5,912 bases of DNA, taken from assembly GCA_937930625.1 (NCBI GenBank), contig CALHBW010000093.1, positions 1-5,912 of the forward strand. The letters run 5' to 3'. Both the position numbers and the translations under genes were made by a program. The notes under the pieces were generated by a model. The model saw only the letters and a program-made list of their open reading frames with translations. It searched no databases and had not been told where the DNA came from. The DNA is from an uncultured Saprospiraceae bacterium (GTDB lineage: Bacteria; Bacteroidota; Bacteroidia; Chitinophagales; Saprospiraceae). Shown in pieces: positions 1-5,879 of the stretch (positions are counted from its first letter, which is position 1; each line of letters begins with the position of its first letter).

Positions 1-117
1 TACCATCTTGGCTGCTTCTTTTACACTTATTTTCCGCCTTGAAATCAGTTATTTATCCCGATAAACGCCTTCTTTCAAGACGAAAACTAAGTATAAAATA
101 ACCTACCCAAGATGGTA
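1..117. repeat. Long imperfect palindrome, possible MITE (may run off the left edge)
   Basis: The first 11 bases, TACCATCTTGG, are perfectly inverted at 107-117. The similarity continues inward: arms 1-44 and 73-117 can be aligned with roughly 37 of 45 columns matching and one gap, ending in CTTGAAA (38-44) against TTTCAAG (73-79). The centre carries its own small palindrome, TTTATC-CC-GATAAA (52-65), so the whole segment could fold into one long hairpin. No coding frame is visible. A small non-autonomous transposable element or a palindromic intergenic repeat is the best guess. Because it starts at base 1, its true left end and any target duplication cannot be seen. The family is not recognised. 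Confidence 0.5.
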
Positions 118-988
118 AACTTATTTATGCCGCGTTCCTAATACAAACTTTCAGTAGTTAATAATTTATTTTTTATTGCATTTAACAATAATCCATGTGT
201 TATATTTATGAAGAATGTATTGCATTAATAATTAATTTATCAATTAAAAATAGAATGAGTGCTGTAATAAACTGATAATCAATTCAATAAAATAATCAAC
301 ATATGTACATACTTATACACAATATGTAGCTGACATATAATTGACATTCATATGCTTTTAACTTATGGTGTCCATAAGTCTCTTGCAATCTGTTAATGTT
401 TAATGGATATCGAATTAATAGCGTGTGGAAAGCGAGAACATCGCCGAAATGTATGATAAGTAGAGAAGAAAAGTAAGTGAGTGCAGATGCTAGACGTGCA
501 AGGGTGGAAAAGTGGGAGTTGCCGTTTTAAAATAACGACAAAAGTTAATCTGCTAATCCATTTGAATTCTTTCCTTTGTATTTCAGTTTAAAACCATACA
601 CTTTTGCTTTAATGGGGTGACAAGCTAAAGTGGTTTTCAGATATTTTTTTGGGCGGCTTTACGAAAAAACCTGTAAAATAATGCTTTTATACTGTGAAAA
701 ATCGTTGAATTTATTTTGGCTTCAAGACATAAATTTGATGATTATTAACAATTTGAAGTAGTGGCAAAAAAATCACATGTATGATTTTTTAATTTAAAAA
801 TTCTTGATTATCATTGAAAAAATGAACAAATTATTAATAATTAAACAAGTTTATTCTCAAAGACGGAGGCAAGATATTGATTAAGTTTTACTTAACAAAG
901 TATATTTTTTTTTTTGACAAAAATATGCAATTTAAAAAATCCCAAAATTCTAAGCATCAAATTCCAAATTCCGAGGTTTTTTATTTAG
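118..988. other. AT-rich spacer without an intact gene
   Basis: These 870 bases are mostly very AT-rich and have stops in all frames at short intervals. Minor structures seen are: an 8-bp-stem hairpin ACTTATGG-TGT-CCATAAGT (361-379) without a following T-tract; a 9-bp-stem AT hairpin AAAAAATCA / TGATTTTTT (767-790); a small palindrome TTAAGT-TTT-ACTTAA (881-895); an 11-base T run (905-915); and a tandem CAAATTC doublet (958-971). The stretch 421-526 is clearly richer in G+C and purines than its flanks and lies inside the possible recombinase remnant described separately. No RNA gene was recognised. Confidence 0.7.
296..526 (-). pseudogene. Possible decayed tyrosine recombinase C-terminus
   Basis: On the minus strand 76 codons are open between a TAA (527-529) and a TGA (296-298), with no usable start codon. 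The translation contains HTLLIRYPLNI followed at once by NRLQETYGH and then HKLKAYE. From knowledge of the family, XerD- and IntI-type recombinases end with HTLRHSFAT, then LL...G.DIR.IQELLGH, then about nine residues to the catalytic Tyr. The spacing from the I of NI to GH is the same here. The segment between HTL and LLIR is as expected if seven residues (the RHSFAT block with the catalytic Arg) had been deleted in frame. The catalytic Tyr position is Gln. G+C rises over part of this stretch, as expected for former coding DNA. A weaker trace, reading KPPKK, lies upstream near 645-663 and recalls the PKxYLFE motif of these enzymes. Chance similarity in a short frame cannot be excluded. Confidence 0.3.
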
Positions 989-1135
989 GGCACTACGGTG
1001 AAAACTATGGGTAAAATTTTAAAGCGTAGATTATTCCAACGGGTTTTAACCCATTGTGAGACGGGGCAATGGGTTATAAAACCCGTTGGAAGCATTTTAG
1101 TTTTACTGACCCACACTTTTCACCGTAGTGCCGCC
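989..1135. mobile_element. MITE-like palindromic element with 8-bp target duplication
   Basis: The ends are perfect 16-bp inverted repeats, GGCACTACGGTGAAAA at 989-1004 and its complement at 1117-1132. They are flanked by an exact 8-bp direct repeat, TTATTTAG, at 981-988 and 1136-1143; on the right three extra bases (GCC) separate repeat and duplication. Inside lies a second inverted repeat, 1034-1056 against 1067-1091, matching except for a two-base indel and enclosing a 10-base loop. The element is too short for a transposase and has none. A GG-starting end and an 8-bp duplication fit ISL3-family insertion sequences (family knowledge), so it may be a non-autonomous relative, but that assignment is inference. 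It starts about 34 bp past the stop of the leftward glycosyltransferase gene, so its hairpin could also end or stabilise that transcript. Confidence 0.7.
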
Positions 1136-1166
1136 TTATTTAGAGCATGTTTGAAATTTTTCAAAT

Positions 1167-4100
1167 CTATTTCTTCTGCTGTTTTTGTTGCAGCTCATCA
1201 AAAACCTTCTTCAATTTCACAGCAGGCTCATAATCTTTATCTGCCTGAAGTGCTTGATTCAATTTTGTCAAAGCAGTTTGCCCGTCGCGATTCAGATACG
1301 CGCCTTTTGCTTCAAGATACAAACCAACAGCGCGTTTGCCTTGCTGCTGTGCAAGTTGCGCTCCCAAGGCAAATGCTTGTGGCACATTACCATTGTGTTT
1401 ATCATGCAATTCTACATATTCCAATGCCTTTGCGGGATTTGATTGCGCCTCAATTTGTGCGAGGAAGAAGTAAGCATAGCTGTATTTATAATTCGAGGCA
1501 ACAGCTTTTTCAAATGCAGCTTTTGCCTTCGGTAAATCTTGCATAGCAGCATAAGTACTGCCTTGCAAACCCAAAACAGTTGTATGTTCGGGATTTATTT
1601 CCAGTGCTTTACCAAAAGCATTCAAAGCTTTTTGATTGTCACCTATTGAACGATAACATTCTCCCAAACCAATCCACGCGCTTTCGTTTTTAGCATCCAA
1701 TTGAACTGCTTTTTCAAAATACCCGATAGCTTCCTGCCAATTCTTTTCCTTCTTCGCTAAGAAACCTTTATGGGCATCGTCACTGCGGCGTTTCGTTACC
1801 GCACCAATGGTCGTATTCCCGATTTTTTCGGCATAAATCACATCACTGGGGGGCCAGGCATTTTCGATATAGCTGCGGTCAATATGTCGCGAATACCACA
1901 GCCCGTATTCCCACGGACGGTCTTGCCTGTCGTGGTAGCGCACATAATATACTTTCAGGTTTGGGACACGTCGTGCGAGATAATGCACCACCGGTTCGGC
2001 GCAGTTTGTTGCAAAAATAACCTCGGGTAATTCCGCTTTGATTTGTTCATCAGATTTTCCGGCTTGTACGGCTTCCCAACCTTGTTTCGCTTCGGGTATA
2101 TTCTCAATCACCCAATCACTCAAACCCTTCATCGAAGTCATCCAGTAATCCGTTTCGTATTTGCCGAAAGCATTATCCACTCCGCCAAATATTTCATTGA
2201 AATAAACGTATTGGTAAGGATGATTTTTGACCATAAAAATAGTAGGCAGTGCGAGTAAAATTGCCAATGCCCCACCAACTACATATTTTCCTATTTTACT
2301 GGGAATCAATTCAATAAGCATACTAAATCCCCAAGCAGAAAGTATCGCCAAAATCGGATAGACAAACAAAAAGTGTCGCATTCCATCGTATAATGACGAA
2401 TCTTTAATTACTGCATAAACGATAGGAAATACACCCGCGAAAACCATCAGCGTGAATGTGAGTATGTTTATTTTTTTTCGTAAAATAAAAAACAAAATTA
2501 ACGAAAGAATCAAACCCGTCGTAAAGAAAATCGGCGAGCCAATTGCCATCCATTTCGGGATATAGTACCACGGAACGACCTCCGACCAAATGCGTTTTCC
2601 TTCAAATAGAATCTGAATCGCCGTGTCAAAATCTTCCATTTCATTGAGGGCTTTGAGTGGATTCGTCAAGGGAGCTTTTCTTGCCCAGGGCCAGAACAAT
2701 TGCCCGCCAAAATAACCTGCCACACTCACCAATAAACCTATTCCCGTGATTTTTGTGAGGTGTTTTATATTGGTTAATTTCGCTCGTAATTCGGGCTTCC
2801 ACAAATGCGCCACGCCCACAAAAAACCCGAAATAGGCTATCAATAACAAACCACCAACCCGCACATTTATCGCCAATGCAATGCCTACTGCCAACCACAG
2901 CATCGTTGCCTTGCTTGGATTAGGTAATTGTTTGACAAATTTGAAAATTTGATACAGCGTAAATATAAATGCAGCCGCAAATGGAATATCCTTCGGATTA
3001 TTCATCGAATGTCCAAAAATACGCGGTGAGAGTGCCAAAAATAACAAAGTCAGGAACGCTACACGCCAACTTCCTGTAACCTGTTTCGCCAGCAATCCCG
3101 CAAAAAGTATCATCAGAAAGCCCACCAATGAATTGACCAAATGCCGAAAGTCGTAAATATCACCAAATCGACGATTGGGCGCGTGAAAAGCGGGTTCTTC
3201 TCTGTCGGGATATGCCTTGCCGTTTTTGTCCTTATAATAAGGTGCTGCAGGGTCAGAAGGCGGATTGAGGCGCGAAGTCGCATAATCGAATAATCCACCG
3301 TAATATTTTAGGTTTTTCCACTTGAGATAGCTGTCGTCTTTGCCATCAGTGGCATTATGTTTCAGGATTTTATCGCCATAAACGCGCTGTGTATGCTCGT
3401 CGCCCGTCATTCCGTAATCCGAACTTACTAGAGGCATTAGCAAGAATAGAAACGCCGCAGTCGCAACAAATAATAAGCGAAAGATTGACGACTCCTTCCC
3501 TACTCCCGATCCACTTTTCAAGTCTTGTAAAGGCTTCCGAATAAACCAATCCCATTTGACGGAAAGTGAAATAAAAAGTGCTTGAAAAAACATGCGGAAA
3601 CTATCGCGTGCGGGAGATATTTTTGTGCCTTGTACGTCTTCCCAAGTGACGGGCATTTGGCGTATGGGTGTACCTTGCAAGTTGGCTTTGTAGAGCAATT
3701 CGACATCATGCGCCCAACCGCCTACGCGGAGGCTTTGGAACAAATCTTTGGCAATCGCGACAGGGTATAATTTGAAGCCGCATTGGGTATCTTTCAGGTT
3801 AAGTGAGGTGAATAATTGGATGATAAAATTGAAAATAATGCCCATCAAGCGGCGGGTAGGTTCACCTTTTATCGTAGAATCGGGATGCTCGCGTGAACCA
3901 ATAAGAATTTCGTCGTCAGAGAATGTTTTGCTGGGTAATTGTTGCAGCCAATTTGCTAATTCGAGTGGGCTTGTCGCCATGTCTGCATCGAGCGTGAGGA
4001 TGTGTGTACCCGTAGCTGCTGCGACGCCGCGTTGGAGGGCTGCGCCTTTTCCGGCGTTTTTTTCGAGGCTAATCACTTGACAATGAGGAAGATTTGCGGC

Positions 4101-4331
4101 TTGTATCTTTTGTGCGGTATCGTCTGCGCTGCCGTCATCTACAACGATAGTTTCGTAATCGCCTTTCCATTTTTGGTCAAATTGTTTGAGCGCATTGACG
4201 AGTAGCGGTACACGTTCACTTTCATTATAACAAGGTATGACGAGAGAAATCTTACCTGCGAATGATGGTGCTTGTGTTGTCGTAACTTGCTTTTTGGGGC
4301 TTTGTTTTGGCTGCTTTTTTTTCTTGCTCAT
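1167..4331 (-). CDS. Trifunctional-looking membrane glycosyltransferase: GT2 + GT-C + TPR
   Basis: Predicted envelope glycosyltransferase of 1054 residues. Residues 1-20 are a Lys-rich tail. Residues about 27-255 form a GT2 domain of the DPM1/ALG5 type: VIPCYNE (31-37), DDGS (65-68), NAGKG (92-96), the metal/nucleotide DAD (115-117), GSR (145-147), DTQCGFKLY (181-189) and HDVELLY (208-214). Such domains load a sugar from a nucleotide onto polyprenyl phosphate. Residues about 283-700 contain some 11 hydrophobic segments of a GT-C fold: a GDE acidic motif (310-312) in the first large outer loop, SPRIFGHSMNNPKDIPF (435-451) and DGMRHFLF (649-656), as in PMT/ArnT-like transferases that use lipid-linked sugars. 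After an extracytoplasmic region with HPYQYVYFNE (704-713), residues about 843-1050 are TPR repeats. An odd number of spans would put the TPRs in the periplasm. The ATG is the only sensible start; no Shine-Dalgarno is seen. It lies 48 bp downstream of the UPF0158 gene, likely in one transcript. Sugar and acceptor cannot be told from sequence. Confidence 0.93.
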   Translation of the reverse strand: MSKKKKQPKQSPKKQVTTTQAPSFAGKISLVIPCYNESERVPLLVNALKQFDQKWKGDYETIVVDDGSADDTAQKIQAANLPHCQVISLEKNAGKGAALQRGVAAATGTHILTLDADMATSPLELANWLQQLPSKTFSDDEILIGSREHPDSTIKGEPTRRLMGIIFNFIIQLFTSLNLKDTQCGFKLYPVAIAKDLFQSLRVGGWAHDVELLYKANLQGTPIRQMPVTWEDVQGTKISPARDSFRMFFQALFISLSVKWDWFIRKPLQDLKSGSGVGKESSIFRLLFVATAAFLFLLMPLVSSDYGMTGDEHTQRVYGDKILKHNATDGKDDSYLKWKNLKYYGGLFDYATSRLNPPSDPAAPYYKDKNGKAYPDREEPAFHAPNRRFGDIYDFRHLVNSLVGFLMILFAGLLAKQVTGSWRVAFLTLLFLALSPRIFGHSMNNPKDIPFAAAFIFTLYQIFKFVKQLPNPSKATMLWLAVGIALAINVRVGGLLLIAYFGFFVGVAHLWKPELRAKLTNIKHLTKITGIGLLVSVAGYFGGQLFWPWARKAPLTNPLKALNEMEDFDTAIQILFEGKRIWSEVVPWYYIPKWMAIGSPIFFTTGLILSLILFFILRKKINILTFTLMVFAGVFPIVYAVIKDSSLYDGMRHFLFVYPILAILSAWGFSMLIELIPSKIGKYVVGGALAILLALPTIFMVKNHPYQYVYFNEIFGGVDNAFGKYETDYWMTSMKGLSDWVIENIPEAKQGWEAVQAGKSDEQIKAELPEVIFATNCAEPVVHYLARRVPNLKVYYVRYHDRQDRPWEYGLWYSRHIDRSYIENAWPPSDVIYAEKIGNTTIGAVTKRRSDDAHKGFLAKKEKNWQEAIGYFEKAVQLDAKNESAWIGLGECYRSIGDNQKALNAFGKALEINPEHTTVLGLQGSTYAAMQDLPKAKAAFEKAVASNYKYSYAYFFLAQIEAQSNPAKALEYVELHDKHNGNVPQAFALGAQLAQQQGKRAVGLYLEAKGAYLNRDGQTALTKLNQALQADKDYEPAVKLKKVFDELQQKQQKK

Positions 4332-4379
4332 AGATGTGACCGCTTAATTTGGGGGCTAATTTACGGTTTTTTTGGGTCA

Positions 4380-5213
4380 TCATCCAAACTTAAACTTGCC
4401 CGAATCCCAATGCTTCCAAATCGCCACGGCATCTTGCGTGGCTTCGCTGCCTTTTACATTCTGTAATTTGGAAACGCCAATATCTATGACTCTTTCGCTT
4501 TCTTTTTCACTAACTTCGAGAATGACCTCCGGCGAAGTAGGATTTTGATTACGGTCTGACAAATCCAACACATCTATTTGAATCACAGACGTTTCGCCAC
4601 GTCTATTTTTGCTTTCTATTTCCGCTTCAAAAGGAAATTCCAATTCATCTGCCATATAATGAAACCAGCCCATGATAACCTCATCCTCATCTTTGGCATC
4701 TACTATGATTTCCATCATGATAATTTCGTTCATCTTTGCTTCCGTCAAGCCTGTTTCGCTTACAGCCGTGCCTTCGTCTGTATCTTCCAACTCAAATTCA
4801 AAATCCCCTCTGATTTCGCGGCGCACCCATGCTTCGTATTTTTTTTGTTTAAATTTGAACCAATCATCCCGCGAATCGCTGTGATCTATAACATTTTTAA
4901 AATTAGCAAACGGACGCCTACCGTTCAATGCCTGCATTAAGCTTTTTTGCAACCTTCTATTCCGTACTTGGTCAGCGAAATCTTCCATGATAGGATAGGA
5001 CTCCCCTGACCGCATTGGTTCTATTTTAACATAGCTAAATATATCACTTTCAATTGCTTCTACATCTTTTTCCCACAATTCAGTATCACCATACATCATC
5101 ATTTCTTCATTTGGAAGTTCTTTTACTACGCCTGTTTTCTTGTGGATGTAACAGACCATGCCCATGTCCAGTGTTTGGGCTATACTATTAATTTGTTTTT
5201 GTGATAATTTCAT
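4380..5213 (-). CDS. UPF0158-family domain fused to CcbP-like calcium-binding domain
   Basis: Protein of 277 residues, probably cytosolic: no signal peptide or membrane segment. Residues about 8-136 match the UPF0158 pattern: LDMGMVCYIHKKTG (15-28), YVKIEPMRSGESYPIMEDF (61-79), ALNGRRPFANFKNVI (95-109) and DDWFKFK (116-122). The function of that family is unknown. After an acidic linker, residues about 160-272 resemble the calcium-binding protein CcbP, first described in cyanobacteria: EIIVDAKDEDE (168-178), GWFHYMADELEFPFEAEI (182-199), and a C-terminal WKHW (266-269) where CcbP has a WHYW-like end. The domain is rich in Asp and Glu, compatible with Ca2+ binding, but binding itself is inference. 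The ATG is preceded by only A/T bases, and a MITE-like element begins 14 bp upstream, so the native promoter is displaced or supplied by the element. The stop is 48 bp before the glycosyltransferase start; a functional link to it is unproven. Confidence 0.88.
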   Translation of the reverse strand: MKLSQKQINSIAQTLDMGMVCYIHKKTGVVKELPNEEMMMYGDTELWEKDVEAIESDIFSYVKIEPMRSGESYPIMEDFADQVRNRRLQKSLMQALNGRRPFANFKNVIDHSDSRDDWFKFKQKKYEAWVRREIRGDFEFELEDTDEGTAVSETGLTEAKMNEIIMMEIIVDAKDEDEVIMGWFHYMADELEFPFEAEIESKNRRGETSVIQIDVLDLSDRNQNPTSPEVILEVSEKESERVIDIGVSKLQNVKGSEATQDAVAIWKHWDSGKFKFG

Positions 5214-5227
5214 ATTTTAAAAAAAAA

Positions 5228-5494
5228 GGCTCATCTAGGAATTTAGTGGAACGTAAAACGATTTTGTAAATCGTCTTGCATTGAAATTGGAGGATGAGCG
5301 TAAGTCGTCGGACATTTTCAAAATGTCAGATCAGACGACAAGATTTCTTTGTTATCTATTTAAAATCAATTATTTACAAAATAAAAATAAAAAATTTGTT
5401 TGTAAAATAATTTAAATTCAAACGTAAATCTATCTCGTCTGACATTTTGAAAATGTCCGACGAGTGGGTTTTCCACCAAATTCCTAGATGAGCC
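5228..5494. mobile_element. 267-bp MITE-like element abutting the UPF0158 start
   Basis: The ends are 24-bp inverted repeats, beginning GGCTCATCTAGGAATTT at 5228 and ending at 5494, with 23 of 24 positions matching (5228-5251 against 5471-5494). A second perfect 26-bp inverted pair lies inside (5305-5330 and 5438-5463). The core 5341-5433 is extremely AT-rich, and no transposase frame is present. The GGC start and the GGTGGAA motif within the right end recall ISL3-type ends, so a non-autonomous derivative is likely (inference). There is no exact 8-bp duplication. The flanks 5210-5227 and 5495-5512 are, however, alike at about 15 of 18 positions, both beginning TCAT, which may be an eroded duplication or AT-rich coincidence. 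The left end lies 14 bp upstream of the minus-strand start codon of the UPF0158 gene. Confidence 0.78.
5305..5463. repeat. Inner 26-bp inverted repeat pair, each arm itself a hairpin
   Basis: The arms 5305-5330 and 5438-5463 are perfect inverted copies. Each contains the near-palindrome GACATTTT-(C/G)-AAAATGTC. With its surroundings each arm folds alone: CTCGTC / GACGAG closes the right hairpin (5434-5464), and GTCGTC / GACGAC brackets the left one (5304-5339). The DNA could therefore form either one long stem or two separate hairpins. Such sub-terminal palindromes may be transposase binding or processing sites of the parent element (inference). Confidence 0.75.
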
Positions 5495-5516
5495 TCATTT
5501 TTAATAAAAAAATATT

Positions 5517-5522
5517 TATAAT
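5517..5522 (+). promoter_or_regulatory. Possible -10 box TATAAT
   Basis: An exact TATAAT precedes, by seven bases, the 9-mer TAAAGCGAC at 5529, about where a transcript of the small ORF would begin. No convincing -35 hexamer is seen 17 bases upstream, and the sequence does not match the Bacteroidota TTTG / TAnnTTTG promoter pattern. In such AT-rich DNA the hexamer may be chance. Confidence 0.2.
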
Positions 5523-5528
5523 TTAAAA

Positions 5529-5672
5529 TAAAGCGACCTGTAATGACTACTTTAGTTGTCAAGTGAAGATTCCATGAGATGGTTAAAATAGTCTTTATGG
5601 TAGCATTAATTTATTTAATTTCGTTCATTTACTTGTCAATTTTAATTTTTAGCGAATAAATTTGTCGCTTTA
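5529..5672 (+). repeat. 9-bp inverted repeat bracketing the small ORF
   Basis: TAAAGCGAC at 5529-5537 is the exact complement of GTCGCTTTA at 5664-5672. In an RNA read rightward these would pair the 5' end with the region just after the small ORF stop. Long-range end-to-end pairing of this kind is known to hold type I toxin mRNAs inactive. The 9-mers are GC-richer than their surroundings, which makes chance less likely but does not exclude it. The 144-bp segment might alternatively be a tiny repeat element. Confidence 0.4.
5579..5659 (+). CDS. Candidate 26-residue single-span hydrophobic peptide
   Basis: An ATG-started frame ends in TAA and encodes MVKIVFMVALIYL followed by ISFIYLSILIFSE: a Lys near the N-terminus, about 20 hydrophobic residues, and a Glu at the end. 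It would form one membrane span. Its size and shape recall small type I toxins such as the Ibs peptides, although sequence identity to them is only general. A second in-frame ATG at 5597 would give 20 residues. An in-frame TGA (5564-5566) lies just upstream, so it is not the tail of a longer gene. Complementary 9-mers bracket it, and a 36-bp palindrome follows 18 bases after its stop. AT-rich DNA yields hydrophobic codons by default, so this may be noise. No antisense RNA promoter was identified. Confidence 0.25.
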   Translation: MVKIVFMVALIYLISFIYLSILIFSE

Positions 5673-5677
5673 CGTGA

Positions 5678-5713
5678 TGATGTAGAGGAAATTCATGAAT
5701 TTTCTCTACATCA
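5678..5713 (+). terminator. 36-bp near-perfect palindrome, possible RNA hairpin
   Basis: TGATGTAGAG at the left and CTCTACATCA at the right enclose a symmetrical centre, GAAATTCATGAATTTTC. The only asymmetry is one pair that is G-U in a rightward transcript but A-C in a leftward one, so the stem is better in the plus direction. It follows the candidate small ORF. No T-tract follows, so classical Rho-independent termination is doubtful. A dimeric regulator's operator or a mobile-element hairpin are alternatives. Confidence 0.5.
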
Positions 5714-5780
5714 CAAACTAATAAATGGTCGATTCGGAAGCATTATCTCATTCAATATTTCTTGCCTCTAATGGTTCAAG

Positions 5781-5879
5781 TCACAAGTTTTGGACAGTTT
5801 TTACTTCGTTCTTTTTCGCCTGAATTTCGTTAGAGAACCGCTCGTTTAGCTCGGCTAAAGTCACGAACCTCTGCCTCAT
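5781..5879 (-). CDS. Short unidentified frame at the right edge, possibly part of a broken gene
   Basis: This ATG-started frame of 32 codons has a charged, helix-prone translation (MRQRFVTLAELNERF, then SNEIQAKKNEV...). The codon just before the ATG is a TGA in the same frame (5880-5882), and upstream of it the frame stays open to the window edge (LDSLDELFFV). This could be two abutting small genes, or the C-terminal end of one gene broken by a stop. An 11-base inverted repeat with one mismatch, TTGGACAGTTT (5790-5800) and AAACTATCCAA (5902-5912), overlaps it and may mark an insertion-sequence end. G+C is higher here than in the spacer to the left. The product is not recognised. Confidence 0.2.
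   Translation of the reverse strand: MRQRFVTLAELNERFSNEIQAKKNEVKTVQNL

Noticed and set aside
341..369. TTGACA followed after 17 bases by TATGGT, promoter-like
   Set aside because: The spacing fits a sigma-70 pattern, but no gene follows, the presumed phylum uses a different consensus, and AT-rich DNA yields such matches often.
767..790. A/T hairpin ending in a T run, terminator-like
   Set aside because: The stem is almost all A-T pairs and no gene ends nearby on either strand.
943..971. Repeated CAAAATTC / CAAATTC units
   Set aside because: Only two exact tandem copies and one variant; too little for a functional repeat array and nothing like a CRISPR.
1150..1165. Small hairpin TTTGAAA / TTTCAAA immediately after the glycosyltransferase stop
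   Set aside because: A seven-bp A/T-rich stem without a T-tract; the larger element just beyond is a better candidate for any 3'-end role.
998..1546. Plus-strand frame of 182 codons
   Set aside because: It runs through the hairpin element and then antisense to the TPR part of the glycosyltransferase; its translation shows no family motifs.
1770..4466. Several plus- and minus-strand frames of 61-110 codons
   Set aside because: All lie in other frames of the glycosyltransferase or across its start, where the motifs are clearly in the long minus-strand frame.
4578..4940. Plus-strand frames opposite the UPF0158 gene
   Set aside because: The opposite frame has recognisable UPF0158 and CcbP-like motifs; these are shadows.
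5374..5562. Minus-strand frame of 62 codons
   Set aside because: It crosses the inverted repeats and AT-rich core of the mobile element; composition is repeat-driven and no motif is seen.
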